The translations under genes were made by a program, and so were the position numbers. The notes under the pieces are model-generated. The model made no database searches. It was not told the DNA's origin and saw only the letters and a program-made list of their open reading frames with translations. This document shows, in pieces, positions 1-11,372 of a stretch of DNA of 64,000 nucleotides. The first letter of the stretch is position 1, and every line of letters starts with the position of its first letter. The DNA is from Hippasteria phrygiana (taxonomy: Eukaryota; Echinodermata; Asteroidea; Valvatida; Goniasteridae), in NCBI GenBank assembly GCA_037893225.1, contig JAZGUH010000255.1:1-64000 (forward strand). The letters are read 5' to 3'.

Positions 1-651
1 CGCCCCTGGGGTTGGCATGAGGTCGGTTTGCCGGCCGCCCCCGAGATTTTGTCTAGTGTGAAAAGGCCTAGCTTAGTCTGGGGATGTCTGGATCAAAGCC
101 TTTTCTTTGTTACCGCCACCAGCCAGAGCCATTACCCTATACACACAGATTATTGTTACCTAACATACCTCTCTAGATTTCTTAAAAGAATTCCTGAGAT
201 TCCGGGAACACAATGAACGACACGGGGGGGGGGGGGGTGTCTCTTTCCCACATATCGTGCTTCAAATGGCCAAAGCTGGGCTGGCTAATTTGCATGTGAA
301 TGAAGTGCGGAGTATGCTGATTGTTTAGACATTTAGAACGTTTTAATAGATTTTGCATCTTATCGCAGATTTACTGACAGCTCAAGTTGTCCATTATTAT
401 AAATTTAGACTTTAAACCGAACAAATTGCAATTAAGAAATTAATAGGCGCATTATTTACACTATACATAAAAAGTTGGAAAGGATGATGTCACTTCGACT
501 TGAACCTCGCTTACAAGGAAATTAATTTTAGCGAATTTGCTGGTAACAAGAAGTATCACTGATTGTTAAGGGAAAATAGGGATTCCGAAAAAAAATTTTG
601 GGCGGCGAATATCGCATCATCGCGATTTTATCGTCGTATCGCCTAGCACTA
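1..651 (+). mobile_element. hAT-like non-autonomous element, left end outside window or replaced
   Basis: From about position 88 this matches the complete 817-bp element at 23074-23890. It ends with the same terminus (reverse complement starts TAGTGCTAGGCGATACGA) followed by CCTTGCGC, which is the downstream target duplication of the other copy with one change. The shared insertion site means the two copies arose by duplication of a larger block, not by separate transposition. Positions 60-88 resemble the reverse complement of about 11170-11200, so the left part belongs to the same family. No transposase frame is present. hAT assignment rests on the 8-bp target duplication and terminal motif of the complete copy. 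Confidence 0.7.
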
Positions 652-740
652 CCTTGCGCCACAATTATTAAATGACCGTAACCCAAATGCTTTTCGTCTG
701 ATCAGTTTATTACTTAATAGCTGTTAGTTTTGCTTGGGAA
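652..740. other. Flank of hAT-like element
   Basis: Unique-looking AT-rich sequence that is also present at 23891-23965. It is part of the large duplicated block and has no coding signal. Confidence 0.5.
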
Positions 741-907
741 AGGGTCGGGCGGGGGGGGGTGGGTGGGGGTGGGGGTGGGGGGTGGGGGGGTGGGGGTGGG
801 GGGTGGGGGGTGGTGGGGGGGGGGGGTGGGTGGTGGGGGGTGGGTGGTGGGGGGGGGGGGGTGGTGGGGGGGGGGGGGGGTCGGGTCGGGTTTGGGGTCA
901 GGTCGGG
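741..907 (+). repeat. G-rich low-complexity tract (GGGGGTGGG-type)
   Basis: About 165 bases made almost only of G runs broken by T. The equivalent place in the second copy of the block (24361-24478) is also G-rich but differs in sequence and length, so the tract is hypervariable. The glycine-rich and proline-rich frames across it are by-products of composition. Confidence 0.9.
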
Positions 908-1567
908 GGTTATCAATTGATAGGCGCATTATTTATGCATCAAGTTATTTAAACCTACATGTATGTACATACCAAGAGATGAATACTGTATCATACAGGT
1001 AGTACATTACACACACAATGTACATGTACTTCAGAATCATATGCATTGTACACAAGATAAATGTAGTACACTGTTTCAGGAAACTGGCCTTATACATCCC
1101 TTTAGAGTGAGTATTTAAGCGATTTAAAGTTAATGAAAGTCAGGTTTGAATAATTGTTTTTACATTAAAAAAAAAAAAAAAAAAAAAAACGTGATTTTTA
1201 TTAGTGATTTTTATATATATTTTTCCAGTGATTTAAATCATGATTTAAATCAATGATTCATTGGAATTACCAAACTAGTTAGCGACATTACAAACCAACA
1301 GGTACATATGCCATAGATAAAGGGCAGGGTTTTAGTTTTGAGGGAAATTTTGTGGTAAAGCAGAGATGAGGACGACAAAACGCAATGCGAAAATAGAGAT
1401 GGCGATCACCGCGACGCACAGTAAACACGCAAAACCGCATTCATTCGCATAGCAACTGCCGTAAAGCGCGTATAAAAATTGCATTTTCTACTGAAATAAA
1501 CTGTTCAAAATTTAAAAAAACGATGTCAATAGAATTGAGAGAAGTCTGCTTTAGGTAGAAAAAGTCA
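908..1567. repeat. Duplicated non-coding block segment
   Basis: Matches 24476-25110 with small indels. It opens with a motif, AATTGATAGGCGCATTATTT, that is also near 440 and 8550. It holds an A-tract at 1167-1189 and AT-rich GTGATTTTTATTAGTGATTT-like sequence. No gene is seen. Confidence 0.6.
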
Positions 1568-3230
1568 TTTTGGAATGAGAAAAAATACCCTTGCATCTAA
1601 TTTCATCAAAACTAAAGAGGGGCCCCTACACTACACAATCGCCAAAAAAAAAGAGGTCCACACGAAGCAGGAGATAAACTTTATGTGGACTTGCACATGT
1701 CCACATCAGGTTTCCCCCTCTATGAAAAAGGGCTTCAGAGGCATTTTTGGGTTAGTGTTATTGGTCATTGTTGCAGTTTTCAGAAATGGGCGGATTTGGG
1801 GGTTAGTTTTTTATAGGAAATATCATTCCACTGACCTGTTCAAAGTTTTGCGTTGTTAGATAGCGAAAAAAACGAGAGAAAAACTACGCTCGTTTTTAAC
1901 CGTCGGGCGGATGGTAGCCTTTATTCAAGGCGCGCATGGCTATCTGGGCTTGTGACGCGCCCCGGATATGCCATGGCGCCATCATGTCCGGGGCGCGCCA
2001 TGAGTAACGGCTACAGGGCATTTCCACTTTGCTTGACAACGACAGCACACCTGGTGCCATCATTTCACAGGATGATTGAGACTACTATTAACTTACAGTC
2101 TACTAAGGTATATCGTAATAATTCAGTAAAAAGAAATTGGAGGATTACCAATCGTGTACACTACATTTAAGCCTCAGGGGATCACGGTCAAAAAAGAGTG
2201 TTCATGGCACAAGTAACATTCAGCTTTTGTCTCCATTTTTTTAAACTTCATGAAAACAAAGGAAAGTCCACACTAAAGTACATGTACAGGGTGGACTTGT
2301 GGTGTCATAGCCAAACTATTAAGCCTGTTCCGGGTATCCGGGTACCCGAATGCCGGCTTCAATACCCGGATCCATTTTTCCGGTTCGGGTACCCGAAACT
2401 TAAGGTGAAAAATTCAAAGTAAAATTTCAGACCAAAAATAAGTAAATAAATAAAGACAAATTGATCCATTTCCAACTCTGTTTCGACCCAAAAGATCCGA
2501 ACGGTCTGGCGGTGTTTTGAAAACAATGCGTCAACCAAAATGCAGTGAATGGAAATTGTCAATAATGTGGCCGACCAATATGCTGTTTATATCTTATCTT
2601 GGCTATCTTGTTAAGCCCGGTTCATACTTCATGCGAATGCGAAGCGAATTTGGCGTCATGAAACATTCGCAGCGAAGCTTCGCACAAGTTGAAATGTGTT
2701 CAACTTTTGCGAATTCGCAGCGCGAATGATTGGCGTTGACGTCATAAATTCGCTTTGCATTCGCATGAAGTATGAATTACCGGGCTTTACTCTTTCAATG
2801 GAATGTGAGCTGCGGTTTTTACACTGCGACGGAACTCCGCGGTATGATCAAAGAGCGGGTGGGAATATTGATCTTGAGAAAGTGAATGTTGTTCAGATAC
2901 TGGGGCAGCGGAAATGGTCAGTACTCTCAGTATTACAGGTATTTGCTTGGAGTAATTTATTTGATGGTGTGTGATTATTTTAATGCACAGGCCTACAAAC
3001 TATAGGCCCCAAGTATTGTGACATCCGCCTTTGAACTTGCCGCACGTTACTGGTAATGTACGCATTTAGCGTGGCACATTCTTGCCTTGTCAAATTCGTG
3101 AATAGGACTTAATTTACTATGATCTCACCATACTTCCAACTCCAAATCAAATGGATGCCACGCCACCACAATAATTATGAGAGAAGATTGGTTGAATAAT
3201 GAGTTAGTTTGGATCCTTCAAAACTCCATA
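1568..3230. repeat. Three-copy repeat block, copy 1
   Basis: The same block occurs at 4938-6690 and 25105-26845 with few differences. Recognisable parts in order are a GC-rich hairpin near 1960-2005 (GCGCCCCGGA paired with TCCGGGGCGC), a stretch with repeated CGGGTACCCG palindromes near 2323-2405, and a Harbinger-like MITE at 2614-2786. Short open frames are shared by the copies but have no recognisable product, so I read the block as non-coding. Confidence 0.8.
2614..2786. mobile_element. Harbinger-like palindromic MITE, copy 1
   Basis: A 173-bp near-palindrome. The termini are AGCCCGGTTCATACTTCATG and its inverted counterpart ending GAATTACCGGGCT. TTA flanks it at 2611-2613 and again at 2787-2789. 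Three-base TTA/TAA duplications are typical of PIF/Harbinger elements. No coding capacity. The family call is an inference from target duplication and size. Confidence 0.7.
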
Positions 3231-3547
3231 AATTATACGTTTTGCTAAAAAATAACTGGTAATCAAGATATAAAAAAATAATTAAACTAGTTACATTGAA
3301 TCATCCGCTGTTTTAAATAAAGAAAACAAGATCCCCACTCCCCCCCCCCCCAAAAAAAAAAGAAAAGAAATAAGAGATAAAAAGAGATAATAAATAGAAG
3401 GTAGTTAACGCCCCAAAAAAATGGGCCCCCATTCTTAAGATCAGACATAAGTTTTTAAGATCTTATACACTTTATGTCTTGGCCATCTGCTATACAACAT
3501 CCAATGATTTAACCAAGTGACGCAAACTATACATGTACTTTGCCAAT
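3231..3547. other. AT-rich intergenic sequence with homopolymer runs
   Basis: Contains poly-C/poly-A runs near 3340-3361 and 3413-3430. It is shared with 26845-27090, where the second copy of the block jumps to sequence matching 7717 onward. No gene or RNA is seen. Confidence 0.5.
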
Positions 3548-4677
3548 GAGTGAACGCAAAAAAAAAAACTAAAACAGGTCCCCATTCTTAAGATCGGACA
3601 TACATGTAGGCCTATGTTTTTGAAGATCATCATTCGGTGTCATACACTTTACGTCTTGCCCAGAGGTCCTCTTTGTCATTTCCGAAGCCTAAAAAACCCC
3701 CAAAATAAACAAAATTATATTAAATACAAGTTAATTCGCCAAGTTCACAAGAATGGCCACCCCCCCCCCCCAAAAAAAAAAATGAAAGAAAAGTTTATAT
3801 TAATGATAGTTGTTCAAAAATCTATCGGGTTATCGCTGGGAAATCATACGCCTACATGTACATGTACTTCCAATGTGGGAAGTAGGCCTACATGTACATG
3901 TACATGTACATGCGGATCAATTTTTTTAACGAGCCCAAACATGCGTCATGATTTCTCATAAACTTAATTTAAAAAAGGAATTCGTATATCCAACAAAACC
4001 TATCGCGCGTTACGAGTTGTCTTAATTAGAGGTACTAGTTGGCGCAGGTACGAGTTGGCGAAGGTACGAGTTGGCGAAGGTACGAGTTGGCGAAGGTACG
4101 AGTTGGCGAAGGTACGAGTTGGCGAAGGTACGAGTTGGCGAAGGTACGAGTTGGCGAAGGTACGAGTTGGCGAAGGTACGAGTTGTGCGACTTGTCTGGG
4201 GTACGAGTTGTCCGGGGTACGAGTTAAGACAACTCGTACCGCGCGATAGGTTTTGGTGGATATATACAAACTCCTTTTTAAAATTAAGTTCATGAGAAAT
4301 CATGACGCATGTTTGGGCTCGTTAAAAAAATTGATCCGCATGTACATGTACATGTAGGCCTACTTCCCACATTGGAAGTACATGTACATGTAGGCCTATG
4401 ATTTCCCAGCGATATAACCCGATAGATTTTTGAACAACTATCATTAATATAAACTTTTCTTTCCTTTTTTTTTGGGGGGGGGGGGGCGGGGGCGGGGGCC
4501 ATTCTTGTGAACTTGGCGAATTAACTTGTATAATTTAGTTTATTTTGGGTTTTTTTTTTAGGCTTTGGAAATGACAAGACGTAAAGTGTATGACACCGAA
4601 TGATGATCTTCAAAAACTTAGGCCTATGTCCGATCTTAAGATTGGTGACCTGTTTTATTTTTTTTTTGCATTCACTC
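3548..4677. mobile_element. Long palindromic (foldback-like) element with central minisatellite
   Basis: The left part (3548-4015) reads as the reverse complement of the right part (4245-4677). The match includes the GAGTGAACGC end, CTTAAGATCGGACATA, the TACATGTA-rich stretch and the phrase around TTCGGTGTCATACACTTTA. The centre holds a 16-bp tandem repeat. There is no transposase and I could not define a target duplication, so 'foldback-like' is descriptive only. The right-hand end plus its flank to about 4776 is repeated at 6690-6855. Confidence 0.75.
4040..4190 (+). repeat. 16-bp minisatellite GGTACGAGTTGGCGAA
   Basis: About nine near-identical 16-bp units sit at the centre of the long palindrome, followed by two degenerate units containing GTACGAGTTGTC. 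Because 16 is not a multiple of three, the same bases give staggered short open frames that are not genes. Confidence 0.95.
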
Positions 4678-4937
4678 ACTAGGAAAAGGCCCAAACACCT
4701 AAAAAGAAAAAAATTGTGAAAATATTCGAAACAAAAACGAAGTTTCTTGGTTTATTTTGCGGTAAGAATTGGTCTAGACTCCTTTTCCACGTTCGCAATA
4801 CAACTGTTCATGGTATTGTATACTGACATCGCATGACTATGCGTAGAGTCTATCAATTGAGTACATGTATATGAGCCCGACGTCTAGACTCTTTTTCCAC
4901 GTTAGCAATACAAATGTTCGTGGTATACTGATATTGC
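4678..4937. other. Non-coding spacer with internal near-repeat
   Basis: The phrase TCTAGACTC(C/T)TTTTCCACGTT occurs near 4768 and again near 4883, each followed by CAATACAA(C/A)TGTTC, giving a local duplication of about 115 bp. No gene is seen. Confidence 0.5.
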
Positions 4938-5438
4938 ATGACTGTGCATGAAAAAATACCCTTGCATCTAATTTCATCAAAACTAAAGAGGGGCCCTACA
5001 CTACACAATCGCCAAAAAAAAAGAGGTCCACACGAAGCAGGAGATAAACTTTATATGGACTTGCACATGTCCACATCAGGTTTCCCCCTCTATGAAAAAG
5101 GGCTTCAGGGGCATTTTTGGGTTAGTGTTATCTGTCGCAAAATGAAGTGGAACACTTACAGGCAGTGTACATGATTGGTCATTGTTGCAGTTTTCAGAAA
5201 TGGGCGGATTTGGGGGTTAGTTTTTTATAGGAAATATCATTCCACTGACCTGTTCAAAGTTTTGCGTTGTTAGATAGCGAAAAAAAACGAGAGAAAAACT
5301 ACGCTCGTTTTCAACCGCGTCGGGCGGATAGCAGCCTTTATTCAAGACACGCATGGCTATCTGGGTTTGTGACGCGCCCCGGATATGCCATGGCGCCATC
5401 ATGTCCGGGGCGCGCCATGAGTAACGGCTACAGGGCAG

Positions 5439-5474
5439 TTTTCCAACGATTTCCAGCTGGAAATCGTTGGAAAA
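5439..5474. repeat. 36-bp perfect palindrome
   Basis: The left half is TTTTCCAACGATTTCCAG, followed exactly by its reverse complement, with AGCT at the centre. The copy at 25608-25644 has one mismatch, and copy 1 (near 2028) lacks the palindrome entirely. Confidence 0.9.
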
Positions 5475-6077
5475 CGAATATTCATTTCCACTTTGCTTGA
5501 CAACGACAGCACACCTGGTGCCATCATTTCACAGGATGATTGAGACTACTATTAACTTACAGTCTACTAAGGTATATCGTAATAATTCAGTAAAAAGAAA
5601 TTGGAGGATTACCAATCGTGTACACTACATTTAAGCCTCAGGGGATCACGGTCAAAAAAGAGTGTTCATGGCACAAGTAACATTCAGCTTTTGTCTCCAT
5701 TTTTTTAAACTTCATGAAAACAAAGGAAAGTCCACACTAAAGTACATGTACAGGGTGGACTTGTGGTGTCATAGCCAAACTATTAAGCCTGTTCCGGGTA
5801 TCCGGGTACCCGAATGCCGGCTTCAATACCCGGATCCATTTTTCCGGTTCGGGTACCCGAAACTTAAGGTGAAAAATTCAAAGTAAAATTTCAGACCAAA
5901 AATAAGTAAATAAATAAAGACAAATTGATCCATTTCCAACTCTGTTTCGACCCAAAAGATCCGAACGGTCTGGCGGTGTTTTGAAAACAATGCGTCAACC
6001 AAAATGCAGTGAATGGAAATTGTCAATAATGTGGCCGACCAATATGCTGTTTATATCTTATCTTGGCTATCTTGTTA

Positions 6078-6250
6078 AGCCCGGTTCATACTTCATGCGA
6101 ATGCGAAGCGAATTTGGCGTCATGAAACATTCGCAGCGAAGCTTCGCACAAGTTGAAATGTGTTCAACTTTTGCGAATTCGCAGCGCGAATGATTGGCGT
6201 TGACGTCATAAATTCGCTTTGCATTCGCATGAAGTATGAATTACCGGGCT
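6078..6250. mobile_element. Harbinger-like palindromic MITE, copy 2
   Basis: Essentially the same as 2614-2786, with TTA at 6075-6077 and 6251-6253. It sits in the same place in the duplicated block, so it was copied with the block. Confidence 0.7.
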
Positions 6251-6690
6251 TTACTCTTTCAATGGAATGTGAGCTGCGGTTTTTACACTGCGACGGAACT
6301 CCGCGGTATGATCAAAGAGCGGGTGGGAATATTGATCTTGAGAAAGTGAATGTTGTTCAGATACTGGGGCAGCGGAAATGGTCAGTACTCTCAGTATTAC
6401 AGGTATTTGCTTGGAGTAATTTATTTGATGGTGTGTGATTATTTGAATGCACAGACCTACAAACTATAGGCCCCAAGTATTGAGACATCCGCCTTTGAAC
6501 TTGCCGCACGTTACTGGTAATGTACGCATTTAGCGTGGCACATTCTTGCTTTGTCAAATTCGTGAATAGGACTTAATTTACTATGATCTCATTATACTTC
6601 CAACTCCAAATCAAATGGATGCCACGCCACCACAATAATTATGAGAGATGATTGGTTGAATAATCAGTTAGTTTGGATCCTTCAAAAACT

Positions 6691-8006
6691 TAGGCCTACA
6701 TGTATGTCCGATTTTAAGATTGGTGACCTGTTTTAGTTTGTTTTTGCGTTCACTCACTAGAAAAAGGCCCAAACACCTAAAAAGAAAAAAATCGTGAAAA
6801 TATTCGAAACAAAAACGAAGTTTCTTGGTTTATTTTGCCGTAAGAATTGGTCTAGTATAATACAGTCGCTAAACAAAAATTGGTGTGCTTCAGCTACGGT
6901 AGCAGCATTATTTACATACAAAACGACTGAAATTGCGCCTACATGAAGCTTTTTGTGCAATTTGGTACCCGTACTTCGTTTTTATGGCATGTCAGCCGAA
7001 GTAGTTTTGGAACCACCCAGCTGTTTCACGCCAACCCCACCATACCTGAAAAGCTGATTTTCGTGTGACGAATTTGTTGCTTTTATTTGCTGAAACACAC
7101 GAATATGGCTATATTTGTGTGCGTTAGCATTCGTACGGCGAAGAAGGTTGTTAAGCCGTGGTACGCTAGAACAGTGGCAGATACATGTAGTTGGACGAAG
7201 TTGTGTGATGTTTTTTCACAATTCGCCAGCAGTGAATTTGACCAAGGAAATGACATTGGTGATAAATACCAGATGACCCTGGTGAGTAGAACGCCGTCAT
7301 GACATGGTGTCAGTGTTGTAGTCAAGACCAGGCAGTCCGAGACCAAGACCGAGACCGACAGTCCGAGACCAAGACCAAGACCAGACTTGTAAATAAAGGC
7401 ATGTAAATCATCTTTGTATGTTGATCTAAAACTGTGGGGTTCAGCTAGGGTATGGGGTATGACCATAGAGCTGTGTTTAGTTTGACAGGTATGGTCTTGG
7501 AGTGTACTCTAGCATTGTTGTTGGTTTTTACTTTGTATTCTTCAATAAAGTTTTTACTTTTCGGCCTAATTTGAATTTCACAACATTCACAGTGCATGCA
7601 GTGCACTTCAGCACTTTTCAGGTGTACCTATGTAAAGCTACAAAAAAAAGTGACAATTTAAAATAGTATTTCCTTCAAATTGTATTTTATTTCTCAGGAA
7701 AAACATTTACAGAGGTGCCCCTGGCCCTCTGTCTCAAGAAAATGTCATGCCATCATGGTAATTTTATTGCAGCAGTTTACCCAACAGTATACAATCACGT
7801 TACAGAAATACAGGCCTATAATTTAGATCGTTTCTGACAAAATCTTATGTGATTGGCAAGCAGATGAGATGTGCAATTGTTTGGACATTTAACAGGCTTC
7901 TATAGAAATTGAAACAAACATGTCATTGACAAGCATGCAAGAAAGAAAAATCTTAGGCCTAATTCATCGGGTGATGAAGCTGCACATGTTTGATGAAGGC
8001 AGACAT
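6691..8006. other. Intergenic, repeat-derived sequence without a recognisable gene
   Basis: 6691-6855 repeats 4610-4776. 7325-7390 is a degenerate tandem of CCGAGACCAAGACC-like units. 7717-8006 is the start of the part shared with 27096-27383. A frame at 7087-7302 (+) has no recognisable domain, and I do not call it as a gene. Confidence 0.5.
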
Positions 8007-8282
8007 TAGTGCTGGGCGATACAATAAAATCGCGATGATGTGATATTCGCCTCCCAAAAATCGATATCGGCTACATGCTTTTAAAATTGAAAAATCAAGA
8101 TATCGCCGATATCATTTTTAAAATCGGCTATTTTTTTCGGATCCCCTATTTTTCCTTAAAAAATCGGTGATACTTTCTTTTTACCAGCAAATTCGCTAAA
8201 ATTTATTTTCCTTGTAAGCGAGGTTCAAGTCGAAGTGACATCATCCTTTCGAACTTTTTATTTATCGTGTAAATAATGTGTT

Positions 8283-8543
8283 CCCCCACCCCTCTCCCGG
8301 GCTGCCCCAGGTCTTATGTGGGGTTTTGGTAACATTTTTCAAGCCCCAGGGTGGGGATTTTGGTCACTCATTTTGCCATTGTTTCCACATCATCAGAAGT
8401 TCAAAACCAATGAGGTGGGGGTGCCCCACCCATGTATGTCGGGGATTGTCACTAAAATTTTGCTCCAGGGGTGGGGATTTGGTCACTTCAAAAGTGACAA
8501 TCCCCACATCTTGGGTGGGGCAGCCCCAGGGGAGGGGTGGGGG
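8283..8543. repeat. 261-bp G/C-rich imperfect palindrome, probable MITE
   Basis: Starts CCCCCACCCCTCTCCCGGGC and ends with its approximate reverse complement, with further pairing inside (GTGGGG...CCCCAC). Flanking AATTGATAGGTGCAT and AATTAATAGGCGCAT motifs elsewhere in the family suggest it was inserted into the hAT-like element. A second copy lies at about 27590-27849. Confidence 0.6.
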
Positions 8544-8553
8544 AAGCAATTGA

Positions 8554-10840
8554 TAGGTGCATAAGATAATTGACCACTTGGTGGCTCGGTGATTCGTATT
8601 TCGGGGGACGTTTTAAGAAAATCACCAAATGACATTGAACAAGCGAATTGGTGTAATTTCTATTCATGGTAGGCAGCTAGAAAATGATCATTTTCACCGC
8701 AATTAGACCAAATTATGCCGATTGTATTGCAAAGGAGTTGTTTTCAAAACTTAACACCGGTGTTACCCCAGTGTAATTTTCATAAAGTTAACCCTGAAAA
8801 CTTCTCAAAATGTGGTTTTGTGTAGACAGCCATATTTAAATCTATGCAAATTAGTGGGCGTATCCATTTCAACCATTCATTGAGAAATGCTTCAATGCTT
8901 TTCTGCACTTGGGGCTGCTCGCACGTGGTTCGTGCCTCAAGCTCTAAATAAATCAGCTAGTTCACGCAGATTGACTGTTGGCATCTACACAATTCGCTGG
9001 TACCTGTCGATAGTCTAGTGGGCATTTGTACACGTTTTCTTTCTTACCGGCACTTTGGCTACTATATCCTTCCTCCATGTTTAAAGCAACCGATTGCCTT
9101 TAAACTTAACAGACACTTAAACCAAATGCTCAGAATATGTGCCGAACTTTTACATCATGATGACGTCATCACATGATTTTTTATGAATTTTTGAATTTTT
9201 AAAATCGTAACATTCTTTTCAATATATCTAGCTAACAAAACAAGATATTTTAAAAATTATTTTTGTTATAGCTTTGGTGTTTTAAAGATATGCCCTAAAA
9301 GGCGAAAATTGTGTGACGTCATGATGACGTCATCAAAAATTTGGGTTTTTTTTTACGCATGTAAGGGTCAATCCGATTACAAAAATGTATACATGGATTT
9401 TTTCTGTACCTAATTCCAAAATGTCATGATTGTGGCTCACTCAAGTAAGAAATGACAGCCATTTCAAAATTTAGACTAAATTCAATATAACACATTGGAA
9501 TTCTGGGAAGGGCAGATAACCATGGCTTAAATGTGTATGCTGTTTATAAAAAGGGTTGATTTGTAGTCTTTTCAAGTCGCTAGACTATTGCCCATAGCAT
9601 TTGTAAACGTTTTCTTTCTTACCGGCACTTTGGGTACTTTTAAACTTGGCAGACACTTAGACTAACTGCTCACAATGTGTGCTGAACTTTTACCTCATGA
9701 TGACGTCATCACATGTCACGTGACGTCATCTTAAAGGGGCAGTTTTTGAAGCCATATATCTACAAAAGTACAAGCTCGATTAAGTAGGTAGGCCAGCAGG
9801 TTTATAGATGAAAATTGACATGACATTATTATAACTTCATCACATGTCACCCGACGTCATCTTGAAGGGGCAGTTTTTGAATCCACCATATAAACAAAAG
9901 TACAAGTTCGATTAAGTTGAAATTTAATATCTAGGTAGGCCAGCAGGTTTATAGGTGAAAATTGACATGACATTATTATAACTTCATCACATGTCATGTG
10001 ACATCATCTGAAAGGGGCAGTTTTTGAAGCCATATATCTACAAAAGTACAAGTTCGATTAAGTTGAAACGTGGTATCTAATTTTAAACAATTTTTTATAA
10101 TTCTTTTTGTAATATATGTTTAGGTCATACACACTTAAATATAAATGTGAAAAATGTGTGACGTCTGATGACCTAATCATGGTCATCAACTCCTTGTATG
10201 CTCACATTTCCAAAACGATTATGAATAAGCCTACGTGATTGCTTGACCTGTCGTAGACGACCATAAAACGAGATGTTTTGATCCACCATTGAAATCTCAA
10301 GAATCAGAATCAAACTACAACAAAAACCCAAACCAAACAGCCCTGTGTTTGTCCACAAACACTAAAGCTCTAGTTTATACATTGTAATGCCATGTAACAA
10401 AATGTATACAATGGGTTCAGCTCCATAAAAAATATTCCATGCCAACCACACGTGGCATCTGGAGAGTACATTTATCCAGCGGGCACTGGGTGATGGAGAG
10501 ATCGAAATATTGCACAAATCCAGCCTTGTGGTGCTCGACTACCAGCATTTCAAAGTCATCCTGAATGTTTCAATAAAAATATAAAAAAAATTCTGTCTTA
10601 AAAGGGGAACAAGGGAAATTCTCTGGTCACATTGAACATACCGATTAATAACGTACAGGGGCCTACTTCTATTTTCTCATCTGACAAAATCTTGTGGTTA
10701 AAAACTCGAGAAGTTTTAGCGAATTTTTTTTTTCGGTTTGGGATCATTCTTTTAAAATGCTAATTCAATTAAAGAAATTTAATGTGATTCAACAACTCGC
10801 AGAAAAAATATAAATAGGGGAGAATTATTTTGTTTTGGTT
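8554..10840. repeat. Interior of the 3.4-kb hAT-like element, with short dispersed repeats
   Basis: No gene is seen. A phrase starting AAGGGGCAGTTTTTGAA and continuing through CAAAAGTACAAG(T/C)TCGATTAAG occurs three times (near 9733, 9866 and 10011). Each lies near a GACGTCATC or similar motif. This looks like local tandem duplication of about 130-150 bp. Confidence 0.6.
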
Positions 10841-11372
10841 TTAAAGTCTAAGTTTATAATAATGGACAAGCTGTCAGTAAATCTCCGATAAGATGCAAAA
10901 TCTATTAAAACGTTCTAAATATCTAAAATATACAATCAGCGTACTCCGCACTTCATTGTAATATTTAGTTTCATTCACATGCAAATTAGCCAGCCCAGCT
11001 CTGGCCATTTGAAGCGGGATATGGGTGTCGGTCATTGTGTTCCTGGAATCTCAGGAATTCTTTTAAGAAATGTAGGGGATATGGTTAGGTATAACAATAG
11101 TCTGGAGTGTATAGGGTAATGGCTCTGGCTGGTAGCAGTAACAAAGAAAAGGCTTTGATCCAGATATCCGCAGACTAAGCTTAGACTAAGCAGTTTCTAA
11201 ATATTGATGGCTGGCCTAAGAACGTCCTCAAACAATGACTGGCGACAAACACGTCAGGCGATTATGTAGTTATGAACGAACTTTTGCTACATTTTAATTT
11301 GTTGACGATTTTATCGCGATATCAGGAGGAGAAAAAAAACGACTACGAAAAAAATCAATATCGTCGGCCCTA

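Larger units (their letters stand above)
4938..6690. repeat. Three-copy repeat block, copy 2
   Basis: Closely matches 1568-3230. It differs by carrying a 36-bp perfect palindrome at 5439-5474 plus about 12 flanking bases that copy 1 lacks. Its right end joins sequence like 4610-4776 at the shared phrase CCTTCAAAA(A)CT. This suggests a tandem duplication or template switch involving the neighbouring palindrome. Confidence 0.8.
8007..11372 (-). mobile_element. hAT-like non-autonomous element, 3.4 kb, with internal insertions
   Basis: The left end starts TAGTGCTGGGCGATACAA. The right end is the reverse complement of TAGGGC(CG)ACGATATTGA, the other terminus of the family. The flanks are GCAGACAT (7999-8006) and GCAGACGT (11373-11380), an 8-bp target duplication with one mismatch. 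Relative to the complete 817-bp copy at 23074-23890 it is inverted. Its extra interior includes a G/C-rich palindrome at 8283-8543 and about 2.3 kb of other sequence. No transposase is encoded. The duplicated block contains only its left part (27384 to about 28078). Confidence 0.7.

Noticed and set aside
710..1002. Gly-rich and Pro-rich frames over the G tract
   Set aside because: Composition artefact of a G-run tract that is not conserved in the duplicate copy.
1853..2974. Conserved short frames in the three-copy block as genes
   Set aside because: Conservation is explained by recent duplication of the DNA. The frames overlap a MITE and a hairpin and have no known domain.
4000..4303. CRISPR-like array of 16-bp repeats
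   Set aside because: Units abut directly with no spacers, the genome is eukaryotic and the array is the centre of a palindrome.
7083..7466. Minus-strand frame of 127 codons
   Set aside because: Overlaps plus-strand frames and a degenerate CCGAGACCAAGACC repeat; no domain recognised.
9150..9350. TGACGTCA as promoter elements of a nearby gene
   Set aside because: They are spread through repeats with no gene start nearby.
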